Part shown: positions 37,280 through 45,670 of the stretch, piece after piece
Layout: each line of letters starts with the position of its first letter
How positions within the stretch are numbered: the stretch's first letter is position 1
Assembly: GCF_014274465.1 (NCBI RefSeq)
Contig: NZ_CP060394.1
Location: forward strand, 3,596,001 to 3,660,000
Source of the DNA: Alloacidobacterium dinghuense
Lineage (GTDB): Bacteria > Acidobacteriota > Terriglobia > Terriglobales > Acidobacteriaceae
Direction: 5' to 3'
DNA: 64,000 nucleotides
Translations under genes and position numbers: made by a program
The notes under the pieces: generated by a model
Database searches by the model: none
Seen by the model: the letters and a program-made list of their open reading frames with translations, nothing else
What the model was told of the DNA's origin: nothing

Positions 37280-38155
37280 TCAGAAGATTACGGATGGCAG
37301 CCACGCCCCGGCGGGATCGTTATAGAGTCCAGTGGTCATGAGTGTCATTGGCTGGACGACGCGCAGGCCGTTCGCCAGGCACCAGCGCAGCAGAGTGTTG
37401 TTCCGTGAAGGCACAAGAATTCCGGGACCAGCGAAAGATTCTGCCGCGGCAATGAGTGCTTGCATGTCCACGTTCGTCTCCGCCGTGGAATGCCCGAAGA
37501 AACCGAGATTCGTCGTGTATCCGGTTACTCGGCCACCGCGCTCCACCACGCGCGCAGTGCCCTGCTGGATTGCTTGCGTCAACTCGGCGCTTCGATCAAA
37601 TCCGTGAACGCGACGCGACAGAGCATTGCAGGCGTCCTCATCCGCTGGTTGGGCCATTCGCACCACGCATCCAGGGATACTCCGTTCGAGCGTCCGTCCC
37701 TGCATGCAGGAGAGAGGCTCGCGGATGTCAAAGCCGAGCGATACATAGAGTGAGAGCGAGCGATTGTGAAAGGCAGCCTGCACCAGCCGCACTCCGGCGG
37801 CGCCGTTCTGGTTTGCGCGATCCATCACAGCCTGCATGAGTTTACGGCCAATTCCGGTGTTTTGTGCTTTGGGGTCGATGGTGATGGGGCCGACGCCTTG
37901 GATTACACCCAGTTCAATAAGGACATTGCTGCCCATGATCCGGCCATCGCCTTCCGCCACCACGCAATAGAAGCCCGGGGTGGAAAACATCATCGAAAGC
38001 AACTTGATACTGGCCTCTGGTCCTCGAAAATCGCAAGGAAAGCCGTGAGCCGCATTAATTGCGGAGAAGGCGTCATAACAAATCTGCCCGCACGCTGGAC
38101 CGTCCTCTTGTGTGGCGGTTCGAATCACCACGTCAGGCTGTACTTTTGACGACAT
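37280..38155 (-). CDS. GNAT-family acetyltransferase (two-domain layout)
   Basis: The N-terminal half is a standard GNAT domain: VVIRTATQEDGPACGQICYD, GVIQGVGPITIDPKAQNTGI and the acetyl-CoA loop QNTGIGRKLMQAV, then YVSLGFDIREP. The C-terminal half (residues 150-290) looks like a second, weaker GNAT-like fold (GCVVRMAQPADEDACNALSR; then ILVPSRNNTLLRWCLANGL). ATG 38155 directly starts the domain. An ATG at 38191 would add 12 residues. It follows the TetR gene on the same strand and may be part of its regulated unit. Acceptor unknown. Confidence 0.82.
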   Translation of the reverse strand: MSSKVQPDVVIRTATQEDGPACGQICYDAFSAINAAHGFPCDFRGPEASIKLLSMMFSTPGFYCVVAEGDGRIMGSNVLIELGVIQGVGPITIDPKAQNTGIGRKLMQAVMDRANQNGAAGVRLVQAAFHNRSLSLYVSLGFDIREPLSCMQGRTLERSIPGCVVRMAQPADEDACNALSRRVHGFDRSAELTQAIQQGTARVVERGGRVTGYTTNLGFFGHSTAETNVDMQALIAAAESFAGPGILVPSRNNTLLRWCLANGLRVVQPMTLMTTGLYNDPAGAWLPSVIF

Positions 38156-38220
38156 CGTCCCAAGCTCTTCTAACTTGTGTGTAGGGAGCATTGAAACCGG
38201 TTCTACATTCCTACCAGAAC

Positions 38221-38805
38221 CTAGGTGGAGGCAGTGAGAAAAATCGGCTTCACCATTGCTTCAATTTTGGCAGCCATTTCCTCGGCGGGCATGCGGCCGG
38301 GAGTCTGGTGCCAGCGTCGCGCGGCTCCGAAGATGGCCCAGGCGACTGTGGTCGCGAGCATTCTGGAATCGGCGCTTGGTGTGATTCCGTGTTTCTCGGC
38401 GCCTTCCTGGAATATGTCTTCAACGACCGGGATGATGGAGCTTTCGAGCGGCATCTTCGTTAACTGGGTAGGGCAGCCCACAGTCTCGGCGAGATAATCG
38501 CAGACACCTAGCGCAATGGCTCGCAGCGCACCATCGCAGTCTGTGAAGGAAAGGCCGCGTCGCGCGATGAGGTCGCGAAAGCGGGCGGCCGTCATTGCCT
38601 GCAGCAGGGCGTTCTTGTCCGGGTAATGGAGATAAAAGGTGGCCCGGTTGAGGTTGGCTTCATCGGCAATCTCTTGGATGGAGATGTCGTCGAACTCCTT
38701 GCGGTTCAATAACCTGAGTAATGCCTCCATCAACATCTGACGGCTGCGGAGGACGCGGGGATCTGTGTTTTCCGCAGTATTACCAAGTTGGACTGCATCT
38801 GCCAT
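38221..38805 (-). CDS. TetR-family transcriptional regulator
   Basis: The 194-residue protein has a TetR helix-turn-helix (RVLRSRQMLMEALLRLLNRK, DISIQEIADEANLNRATFYL, HYPDKNALLQ) and an all-helical ligand domain rich in small residues. It is divergent from the azoreductase gene at 38918, and the gap carries paired repeats and an inverted repeat. It probably represses azoR-doxX and itself, releasing on a quinone, dye or electrophile-like signal, which is inference from the target. Confidence 0.92.
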   Translation of the reverse strand: MADAVQLGNTAENTDPRVLRSRQMLMEALLRLLNRKEFDDISIQEIADEANLNRATFYLHYPDKNALLQAMTAARFRDLIARRGLSFTDCDGALRAIALGVCDYLAETVGCPTQLTKMPLESSIIPVVEDIFQEGAEKHGITPSADSRMLATTVAWAIFGAARRWHQTPGRMPAEEMAAKIEAMVKPIFLTAST

Positions 38806-38838
38806 GGCTGTCTAAGCATAGCTCCTTCTAAAGCATTA

Positions 38839-38894
38839 GATGTTTAATAGACATTTGTTGATTTATTTGAATCGACACTTGTTGATTAAACATC
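38839..38894. promoter_or_regulatory. Operator region between TetR and azoreductase genes
   Basis: GACATTTGTTGATT (38850-38863) and GACACTTGTTGATT (38874-38887) are direct repeats 24 bases apart. An inverted pair GATGTTTAAT (38839-38848) and ATTAAACATC (38885-38894) brackets them. The arrangement suits two TetR dimers on one face of the helix, covering the azoR promoter. Confidence 0.65.
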
Positions 38895-38917
38895 ATTTGT
38901 CGCATAGGAGATTTCAC

Positions 38918-39544
38918 ATGGCCACACTTCTTCACATCGACTCAAGCCCGCTGTACGGGCGATCCATCTCGCGCCAGCTTACGGATGCGTTCGTAACTCA
39001 ATGGAAGTCCTCGCACCCGGAGGAAACGGTCATCGACCGCGACCTTAACGCAACCGCGATCCCGCCTGTCACCGCCGAATGGGTGGGTGCAGCGTACACG
39101 CCGGAAGAGGCGCGCACTCCACAACAGAAGGAACTGCTGGCGCTTTCGGACACGTTGCTCGCCGAACTGGAGCAAGCCGATGAGTACGTGTTCGGCGTGC
39201 CGATGCATAACTTCGGTGTGCCATCGGTGCTAAAGCTCTGGATCGACCAGATCGCGCGTGTGGGCAGGGCCTTTTCTTATGCGGATGGAACGCCGAAAGG
39301 ACTGATCACGGGCAAAAAGGCAACGTTCATCATCGCAACCGGCGGGATCTATGATCCGCAGACGCAGATGGCGTCTTTCAACTTTGTCGAACCTTATCTG
39401 CGGTCAGTCTTTGGCTTCCTCGGCGTGACGGATGTGACTTTCCTCACGGCAGGTGGAACCGCGGCACTCAACTACGGGCAGGACAGAGATGCGTTTCTCG
39501 CTCCGCACCTTCAGGCCGTGCAAACGCACGCGCAGACGATCTAA
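38918..39544 (+). CDS. azoR: FMN-dependent NADH-azoreductase/quinone reductase
   Basis: The 208-residue flavodoxin-fold enzyme reduces quinones and azo bonds with NADH and FMN. Motifs are LLHIDSSPLYGRSISRQL (phosphate-binding loop), VFGVPMHNFGVPSVLKLWID (FMN contact) and FIIATGGIYD, then GVTDVTFLTAGG at the end. AGGAG before ATG 38918 picks this start over an in-frame one 26 codons earlier. A DoxX-like gene follows by 12 bases, so they form one unit. Control is likely by the divergent TetR. Confidence 0.92.
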   Translation: MATLLHIDSSPLYGRSISRQLTDAFVTQWKSSHPEETVIDRDLNATAIPPVTAEWVGAAYTPEEARTPQQKELLALSDTLLAELEQADEYVFGVPMHNFGVPSVLKLWIDQIARVGRAFSYADGTPKGLITGKKATFIIATGGIYDPQTQMASFNFVEPYLRSVFGFLGVTDVTFLTAGGTAALNYGQDRDAFLAPHLQAVQTHAQTI

Positions 39545-39556
39545 GGGAGACGGCAC

Positions 39557-39949
39557 ATGAAGATCGTTTCTGTCATTGCGCGCTATCTGCTGGGACTGAT
39601 TTTTGTGGTCTTTGGCCTGAACGGATTTCTCAACTTCATTCATCAGCCGCCGCCGTCGAATCCGCTTGCGCTGCAGTTCTTTGTTGCCGTCGGCGCGTCG
39701 CATTTTGCCGCGTTCTTCTTCGCCATGCAGGTGATTGGCGGGCTGCTGTTGCTTTCAGGCTTCTTTGTGCCGCTCGCGCTCACGGTGCTTGCGGCGGAGT
39801 TGTATAACATCCTTGCCTTTCATCTGACGCTTGCGCCTAGCAGCATCCCTCCGGCGCTGGTGGCATGTGTGTTGTGGGTGTTGGTCTTCCTACAGTACCG
39901 GGATAGCTTCCGCAGCGTTCTGGCCGCAAAGCCCGTGACGCAGGGATAG
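39557..39949 (+). CDS. DoxX-like small membrane protein
   Basis: The 130-residue protein has four helices. ARYLLGLIFVVFGLNGFLNF is the typical DoxX opening, followed by FFFAMQVIGGLLLLSGFFVP and the last strand VACVLWVLVFLQYRDSFR. DoxX-like proteins often pair with reductases and redox-stress genes. Here it is 12 bases after azoR. It may help membrane quinone handling, but no reaction is known for this type. Confidence 0.85.
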   Translation: MKIVSVIARYLLGLIFVVFGLNGFLNFIHQPPPSNPLALQFFVAVGASHFAAFFFAMQVIGGLLLLSGFFVPLALTVLAAELYNILAFHLTLAPSSIPPALVACVLWVLVFLQYRDSFRSVLAAKPVTQG

Positions 39950-39952
39950 TCT

Positions 39953-39990
39953 GCTTCGTGGGAGGAGGCGCTGTGCCTCCTCGCTGCGAA
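39953..39990 (+). terminator. Long two-part hairpin after the azoR-DoxX operon
   Basis: GAGGAGGC and GCCTCCTC (39962-39969 with 39975-39982) pair perfectly, and GCTTCG/CGAAGC outside them extend the stem. No T-tract follows, so it may be a weak terminator or a transcript-end structure. It lies 4 bases after the DoxX stop. Confidence 0.55.
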
Positions 39991-40028
39991 GCATTTTCAG
40001 ACTTGATGCAGCACTGTTACGAATCAGG

Positions 40029-40051
40029 GATTAGTAATGGGAGACGCGCTT
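40029..40051 (+). repeat. 23-bp direct repeat, left copy
   Basis: The 23 bases starting GATTAGTAATGGGAGACGCG are identical to 41587-41609. The two copies flank the second intergenic element and the FRG-domain gene. A third partial match (GTAATGGGAGCCG) lies at 40585-40597 in the 3' end of the FRG gene. Confidence 0.85.
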
Positions 40052-40235
40052 GTAGTCACCTGAATTCTGGGAAACGGTACTTCAGAATACTAATCCGGTC
40101 TCAACTCGCTGAGCGGTCCCTGGGGAGAGCAGCAGTGGACTGCCTCGGCTTTCATCAGCTACAAAGACCTTGAGCCAGGAGAGCCTTCATGTTCTCGCGA
40201 TTTTCCAGGGCCTTGTAGGTCAAAACGGTCTGGAT

Positions 40236-40412
40236 CCCTCCCCCTATATTTGTAAATTAGCCAGAATCAGGAATTTAGCCTGCGAATCGGCTGAAGCAGT
40301 TTTCAAAACTAAGAAGCCCGCTTTCAATGGCGGGCTTTTGATGTCTCCTATTTCAAGTTTAGCAAAATCGACCGTAATTCTACGCCACTGATCGTTGCAA
40401 CGAGTATTATTA
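40236..40412 (+). repeat. Structured intergenic element, copy 2
   Basis: Same order of parts as copy 1 at 36952: C-tract CCCTCCCCCT (40236-40245), an A/T-rich stretch, terminator hairpin (40314-40334), CCTATTTCAAG, ACGCCACTG and the perfect palindrome TCGTTGCAACGA (40392-40403) followed by ATTATTATC. Matches to copy 1 are frequent over at least 100 bases after the hairpin. The rest of 39990-40576 has no gene. Confidence 0.65.
40312..40338 (+). terminator. Hairpin terminator in intergenic element copy 2
   Basis: AAGCCCGC and GCGGGCTTTT pair around a 7-base loop and are followed by a short T-tract. It is bidirectional in form, so it may end both the azoR-side transcript and the minus-strand FRG gene. 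Confidence 0.8.
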
Positions 40413-40576
40413 TCGAGCCCGCTCATCCCATAATGGGAAGACTTCTGTTGTCGGCAGACCTTTCTCGGCGGGAAAGGGTCATCGGGGAGCGGGCGCGATC
40501 ACTTCCCATAAGCCGACTTCTAATTACCGATCGCTGCTTGTGAAAGTTTTGGCAATGACGCGCTGACTGGTTCTAT

Positions 40577-41560
40577 TCAGTTGCGTAATGGGAGCCGGTT
40601 CTTGATGTCTTCTGCCATTGCACGGAGTGGGTCGTCCGCAAGCAGCGGATAAAGTGCCTGCTTATTCACCTTTGGGAAATCATCCGTCTTCCAAAAGGTT
40701 AGTGGGTTGAATCGAAATTTGGCTACTAACCGAAGTCCGAAATCTATTTCGTAATGTCGGTAGAGCTCTTTTTGCTCGAAACCAACCATCTGCGGATATT
40801 CCCCCAACAGATACCCTTCTTGAATATGCGGGCGAAGCGCTGATGGTGGACAGACACTCGATAGGCGCACAATCTGTATTCCTGCCTCTGCGCTGGCTGT
40901 GATTGCTCCGCTAAGGTTAGGCACTCCGAGGACAAAGATAAACGCCTCTTCAGTCTCATCGGTCGTTGCAAATGATGCGGCGATGCGGAGAGAGTGTGTG
41001 ACATCTAACAGTGGCGTTGGACAGACTTCGTAGTGCTGAAGGATGGCCCATCGGACTATTTGGTGACGTTCAACCCACTGCTTCCCTAAAAATCCTCTCT
41101 GCGAATAGGAATCCACCAGGTTCCGCTCTGCATTGTCTAAATCTTCGAAACGTCCCCTTAAAGTATCTTCAGAGGGGTTGCGGCCTGAAGAATCGCGGAA
41201 AAGAGACGGCTTCAGTGTTGTATTGTGCTGGAAATTTTTATAGTCTTTCGGCTGTCCACGGAAAAGCAGAACATAATCGCGGTTTCTGTACTGAAGCTCA
41301 GCAATCTTCGTTGCCAACTCAAGATAAGACAGTACATTCACAGGTTCAATTTTTCGTATTGTGGTGCACTTGCATTCTTGTGCTTCGGATTCCCCGGGCA
41401 TGAATGACCAGAGCGTCTTCGAGCCTATGGTCTCCACGATCTTAGCTGCTCCAGATTTAAGAATGGCTGCATTTGCAACGATATAAAGAGTATATGGGGT
41501 GATACGGGTACAGGCCGTTCTTGAGCCTGCACGTGATGCCAGAAATTCCGGTGCACTCAT
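40577..41560 (-). CDS. FRG-domain protein
   Basis: The 327-residue protein carries an FRG domain from about residue 75. It has VLLFRGQPKDYKNFQHNTTL with the namesake FRGQ at 100-103, then a run of charged residues, and ILQHYEVCPTPLLDVTHSLR with SFATTDETEE. These are the conserved QHXXXPTXLLDXT landmarks. FRG domains occur in many bacteria, also near defence and mobile genes; a settled activity is not known to me. No membrane segment is seen. The start is uncertain, and ATG 41401 (residue 54) would also keep the whole domain. It is a single gene flanked by exact 23-bp repeats, suggesting it was gained or can be lost as a unit. Confidence 0.82.
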   Translation of the reverse strand: MSAPEFLASRAGSRTACTRITPYTLYIVANAAILKSGAAKIVETIGSKTLWSFMPGESEAQECKCTTIRKIEPVNVLSYLELATKIAELQYRNRDYVLLFRGQPKDYKNFQHNTTLKPSLFRDSSGRNPSEDTLRGRFEDLDNAERNLVDSYSQRGFLGKQWVERHQIVRWAILQHYEVCPTPLLDVTHSLRIAASFATTDETEEAFIFVLGVPNLSGAITASAEAGIQIVRLSSVCPPSALRPHIQEGYLLGEYPQMVGFEQKELYRHYEIDFGLRLVAKFRFNPLTFWKTDDFPKVNKQALYPLLADDPLRAMAEDIKNRLPLRN

Positions 41561-41586
41561 TCAGCCAATGTCAGTTCATTGATCAC

Positions 41587-41609
41587 GATTAGTAATGGGA
41601 GACGCGCTT
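41587..41609 (+). repeat. 23-bp direct repeat, right copy
   Basis: Identical to 40029-40051. It ends 47 bases before the acetyltransferase start codon, so it may also contain promoter or operator sequence for that gene. Confidence 0.85.
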
Positions 41610-41655
41610 CTCGTCAGCAATGATAGAGAAGGCTTCTTCGATTTAGCATGGGGTT

Positions 41656-42315
41656 ATGCAAGAAATTGTGGTTGGCAGTAGACAGAAGGTCAACCTGGAT
41701 ACCTGGGAGCGCCGCGCGAGTTTTCACTTCTTCAAGAGTTTCACCGAGCCCTACCACGGCGTCTGCCTCCGCGTTGACTGCACAGCAACCTACGGTTACG
41801 CCAAGCAGAATCACCTGTCAGTCTTTTTGTCACTGCTGCATCGCTCACTCGTCGCTGCGCACCAAGTTGAGAACTTCAAGACACGTATTGTTGGGGGCGC
41901 AGTCTGGAGCTACGAACAGATCAATGCCGGCAGCGCTGTGGGACGCGAGAACGGCACCATTGGCCTGGGACATTATCAGTTCCGACCGCGAATCGATGAG
42001 TTCGTGCGCGACGCGGCTATCGAACTCGACCGGGTACGGCAGAGAGATGACATCGAGAGCTATCCGGAGGCCAATCTGATCCGTTATTCAGTGCTTCCAT
42101 GGTTCGACTTCACATCTATTTCGCATGCTCGCGATTTCTCCCGCGAAGACTCCGCGCCCCGCATCACGTTCGGCAAAATTACTGAGTCGGGTGGCCGCTG
42201 CACGATGCCAGTATCGATCCATGTACACCACGCCCTAGTCGACGGCCTGCATGTGGCGCAGTTCGTCGACAGGTTTCAATATTGTCTGGATGCCCCGGAT
42301 TCCAAACTTTTGTGA
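41656..42315 (+). CDS. Chloramphenicol acetyltransferase-like (CatA-type) enzyme
   Basis: The 219-residue protein has the CatA layout. It has an N-terminal RRASFHFFKSFTEPYHGVCL, a central FDFTSISHARDF, then ITFGKITESGGRCTMPVSIH and the catalytic loop VHHALVDGLHVAQFVDRFQ. His192 would be the general base and Asp196 its structural partner in HHXXXDG, matching the usual CAT His and Asp. Size is normal for trimeric CATs. It would transfer acetyl from acetyl-CoA to chloramphenicol or a similar hydroxyl compound. True substrate not certain, since many environmental homologues are untested. No regulator sits beside it. Confidence 0.88.
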   Translation: MQEIVVGSRQKVNLDTWERRASFHFFKSFTEPYHGVCLRVDCTATYGYAKQNHLSVFLSLLHRSLVAAHQVENFKTRIVGGAVWSYEQINAGSAVGRENGTIGLGHYQFRPRIDEFVRDAAIELDRVRQRDDIESYPEANLIRYSVLPWFDFTSISHARDFSREDSAPRITFGKITESGGRCTMPVSIHVHHALVDGLHVAQFVDRFQYCLDAPDSKLL

Positions 42316-42414
42316 CTGCATGGGGTAGAGTCGCAGTGTACGAAATCTCTCGCGTTGCTAGACAGCAGTTCCGTTTCTAGGCACACTGGTTCCGTTAAAA
42401 CATTGGGGGCCAAG

Positions 42415-43788
42415 ATGCTCCGCCAATCTCTTCGATCGGAAAGACGAAATCGCGCCTTCATTAAAACCGCGCTACTAGTTGTTACTTTTGCAGCCATACT
42501 CTTCTCTGCTCGCGCCGACACAAGTCTCCCTGATACCCCGGCCGGCCACACATTGCAGACATTTCTCGATGCATTTGACAGCGGAGATCACGATCGCATC
42601 GCAGCCTATGTGAAAGAGTACGACCCGGAAAACAATGCGGACGGGCTGACGTCCTTCAGCAGCCAGACGGGCGGCTTCACACTCGTCTCTATTGTGCACA
42701 GCACGTCTGACAGCCTCACCTTTCTTGTTCATGGCCGCAGAGACAACATCGATGCCTACGGAGTTTTGCAACTCACCAGCACGGCACCGCCGCGCGTCAA
42801 GCGGCTCAGCATCCGTGCGCTTCCTCCAGGTGCGAAGCTCGATGATATCCAACTTGACGCCGCCACACGGCAGAAGACTATCGACGCCATCAGCTCAAAG
42901 TTGACCGAATACTATGTGTATCCTGATGTGGCCGCGAAAATGATCGCGGCTGTCCAGGAGCATCAGAAGAAAGGCGACTACAACTCCATAACGGATGGCA
43001 ACGAATTCGCGGATGCCCTTAGCCGAGACCTGCGCGCCGTCAGCCACGACCAGCATCTTTTCGTTGCATACAATCCGTTTGCTTTACCTGAACAGCCCGG
43101 TTCCTCCTCAGGACCTCACGAGCCAAGCCCTGCCGAGCAGGCGCGCTTCCGCGCGATGCTTGAACAGCAGAACTGTACCTTCTCCAAGCTCGAAATCCTC
43201 AATCACAACATCGGCTACATCAAATTAGGCGCCTTTCCTCCTCCAGACATCTGCGGACCCACCGTAGTCGCTGCAATGAACTTTCTGGCCCACACGGATG
43301 CCCTCATCTTTGACCTGAGGGAGAATCATGGCGGCGATCCCAATATGGTTGACTTCATAGTTTCCTATCTCTTCCGGCAGCCTACGCACATTAACGATCT
43401 GACCAACCGGCACGATAACGAGACCCACCAATACTGGACGCTCCCGTGGGTCCTCGGACCTCGCTTCGTTGATCAACCGGTGTATGTCCTCACTTCACAT
43501 GAAACCTTCTCTGGTGGTGAAGAGTTCACCTTCGATCTGAAAACCCAAAAACGCGCCACCATCGTAGGCGAAACCACAGGAGGCGGTGCCCATCCTGTGC
43601 AAAGCATGCCAGCCGGTGACCACTTCACGATCGGTGTGCCCTTCGGTCGGCCCATCAACCCTGTCACGAAAGGCGATTGGGAGGGTAAAGGGGTAGAACC
43701 CGATGTGAAGGTCAGCGCGGCCGATGCCTTGACTACGGTGGAGAAGCTAGCAGCAGATAAATTGGCAGCCCAGAGTAAGTCCAAGTAG
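42415..43788 (+). CDS. S41-family peptidase, exported
   Basis: After a basic N-terminus the hydrophobic stretch FIKTALLVVTFAAILFSARA acts as a signal. An N-terminal scaffold domain (TLQTFLDAFDSGDHDRIAAY to GVLQLTS) precedes the tail-specific-protease fold (NIGYIKLGAFPPPDICG, ALIFDLRENHGGDPNMVDFI, VYVLTSHETFSGGEEFTFDL). The nucleophile is presumably the Ser of TFSGGEEF, as in IRBP-like S41 enzymes. ATG 42415 follows GGGGG by six bases. An upstream in-frame codon at 42355 would add a Ser/Arg-rich lead with no clear role. Likely processes periplasmic or membrane proteins. No obvious partner gene nearby. Confidence 0.88.
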   Translation: MLRQSLRSERRNRAFIKTALLVVTFAAILFSARADTSLPDTPAGHTLQTFLDAFDSGDHDRIAAYVKEYDPENNADGLTSFSSQTGGFTLVSIVHSTSDSLTFLVHGRRDNIDAYGVLQLTSTAPPRVKRLSIRALPPGAKLDDIQLDAATRQKTIDAISSKLTEYYVYPDVAAKMIAAVQEHQKKGDYNSITDGNEFADALSRDLRAVSHDQHLFVAYNPFALPEQPGSSSGPHEPSPAEQARFRAMLEQQNCTFSKLEILNHNIGYIKLGAFPPPDICGPTVVAAMNFLAHTDALIFDLRENHGGDPNMVDFIVSYLFRQPTHINDLTNRHDNETHQYWTLPWVLGPRFVDQPVYVLTSHETFSGGEEFTFDLKTQKRATIVGETTGGGAHPVQSMPAGDHFTIGVPFGRPINPVTKGDWEGKGVEPDVKVSAADALTTVEKLAADKLAAQSKSK

Positions 43789-44657
43789 GAGCTAGTTTCT
43801 TCTCATCCGCACAATGGCTTCTGCGCGAGCGTTCCTGGGAGCAGAATGAATAACTTAGACATATAGTCGACAAGTGGGAGGTTTCTGCTGCACCGCGAGG
43901 TTCGGGTTTGCCGGCTATACGTACAAGATCCTTATCCCCCGATTGGTCAGCTATTCCGGAGGTTCCACGAAATCGCCAGCTCACAAGGCGCGTCTAGTTG
44001 TCTAATTAGGGCGATCCATTGCAGACGCTACTACCACTGAGTTCGGGACGCGCGCTTTCACGTGAACTAGAATGAAGAGCTGTAAGATGCGAAACAATCT
44101 ATGACCATTGAATTCTTTAATGAGCATTATTCGCACCTTCCCGACACTGAGGATGCGAGTAATGTCATTGGGGTTCTGCCAGGAGTAGCTACGATCGGTG
44201 ATATCCGCGGAGCGTGCGCTGGACATCCCAAGACTTCGAGTATTTATCCCAAGATCGGTGGATCCGGCTTCTACATCTCCGACGTTCAATCTAAATTCTT
44301 TAACTGAGGTTTTCGATCATGAACGATCACAGGAGGCCTCAGCGTTTGATGCAGCGACGGCCGAGCCCTTACCAATCGGCTTTTCCCCAGGAAACCTCGG
44401 CGACTGATTGCTCGGTGGGTGCGTCGGCGTTTAGCGGCAACTGAGCAGCTCGGGCTGACGAACTTACCCGAATATCCCGTTTGGGGGATTGGAACTGGAA
44501 GCGTGGTGTATCGTAGATCGCCGTGCGAGTCTGCAACTTCTCATTCACATAACACCAGCGCATGATCGGGGTGGATTGAAATTCAACCCGACGACATTCC
44601 CGCACCCTCGATCAACGTTTGATCGGCTTCTCTCGTGACCTGTCAGGAATTAGGGAA
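43789..44657. other. Intergenic region, no supported gene
   Basis: About 870 bases with only short open frames. The best, 44101-44307 plus (68 codons, starting MTIEFFNEHYSHLP), lacks a ribosome-binding site and any recognised family. No hairpin terminator with a T-tract was seen after the S41 gene. Confidence 0.4.
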
Positions 44658-45482
44658 TTAGCTCTGGCTCGTCGGTATCGACACATCTTCCTGCAGCGTA
44701 AAATCGAGCAGGGTCTCACTAGGCACCTTTACCTGGTCGCCCCCAGTGATGATTTCCGAGCCTGCGCCAGCACCTGCGCCGACGCCCGCGCCGATCGCTG
44801 CTCCCTGGCCACCGTCGGCAACGGCACCGATGATCGCTCCAAGAGCCGCTCCGCCGACCGTTCTTTTTGCGGTGCTCGCGCCGCGCGACTTGCCCGTCAC
44901 TTCATATTCTCCCGTCACCACGGGCACCATCTTTCCATTCACTACAATTCCAGTCAGTTCCAAACGTAACTGCGATTTGCCGGTGAACGTTCCTGACGCC
45001 TTCGATTGTGTCAGCCGGCCATAGACGAGGGCATCTCTCGCGACTATCACGTCGCCTTCCACCATCACCGGTTCTTCGAGTGAGGCCTGGAAACGGTCCC
45101 CGGGGAGATTAATCGTGGAATCGATGGAATCAATGGTGCGCACAGAAATTCGTGTCCCGGTTGGGATAGTGACAAAGGCTGGCTTCGCTTCGACAGCCGC
45201 TATCGGACTGGGATTGTCGGGAAGCGAACTCTGCGGCTGTGGCGCCGGCTGCGGTGCGGGGGCACTTGCTGCGCCTTCCGAATCGAACTTGAGCGAAACG
45301 GTGTCAGCAACGTTATATTTCTGTACGGTCGAGCCGACCTGGAAGCTGATTTCAGTCTCCGTGCCACCCAGGAACTTGCCCTTAATCAGGCTGCCATTCT
45401 TCAACTCCAATGTATCGGCCCACGCCATCGACGCCGCTAAAGTCAGCGCAGTAAGGAATCCGTATTTCAGCTTGAGCCTCAT
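44658..45482 (-). CDS. Exported protein with glycine-zipper segment
   Basis: The 274-residue protein has a signal peptide (YGFLTALTLAASMAWA). Next is a small strand-rich unit (LELKNGSLIKGKFLGGTETE), a Pro/Ala linker (APAPQPAPQPQ), and a middle domain (TIPTGTRISVRTIDSIDSTI, then LVYGRLTQSKASGTFTGKSQ). A Gly/Ala-rich segment (LGAIIGAVADGGQGAAIGAG, VGAGAGAGS) near the C-terminus is probably a glycine-zipper, as in membrane-active or envelope proteins. No enzyme motif. Probably envelope-associated. Confidence 0.75.
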   Translation of the reverse strand: MRLKLKYGFLTALTLAASMAWADTLELKNGSLIKGKFLGGTETEISFQVGSTVQKYNVADTVSLKFDSEGAASAPAPQPAPQPQSSLPDNPSPIAAVEAKPAFVTIPTGTRISVRTIDSIDSTINLPGDRFQASLEEPVMVEGDVIVARDALVYGRLTQSKASGTFTGKSQLRLELTGIVVNGKMVPVVTGEYEVTGKSRGASTAKRTVGGAALGAIIGAVADGGQGAAIGAGVGAGAGAGSEIITGGDQVKVPSETLLDFTLQEDVSIPTSQS

Positions 45483-45670
45483 GATGTCCCAACCCTTCGA
45501 TGCCCCTGCCTACTTCCTGGATTTATATAAATTGCAGGTCGCTTGGGGACTCACCTTTGAGCCGGAGGACCGTTTGATTCCTTCCCCATCGAATCCTGAG
45601 TGGTTGAATTCGGTCAAGAACCAGCGGTTGCCCGGTTGACAACAATGCCTCCCGCATCGAGACTCTCGTT

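Noticed and set aside
37280-38191. GTTCGAATC motif near 38111 as a tRNA T-loop
   Set aside because: It lies inside the GNAT gene and no acceptor, D or anticodon arm can be drawn around it.
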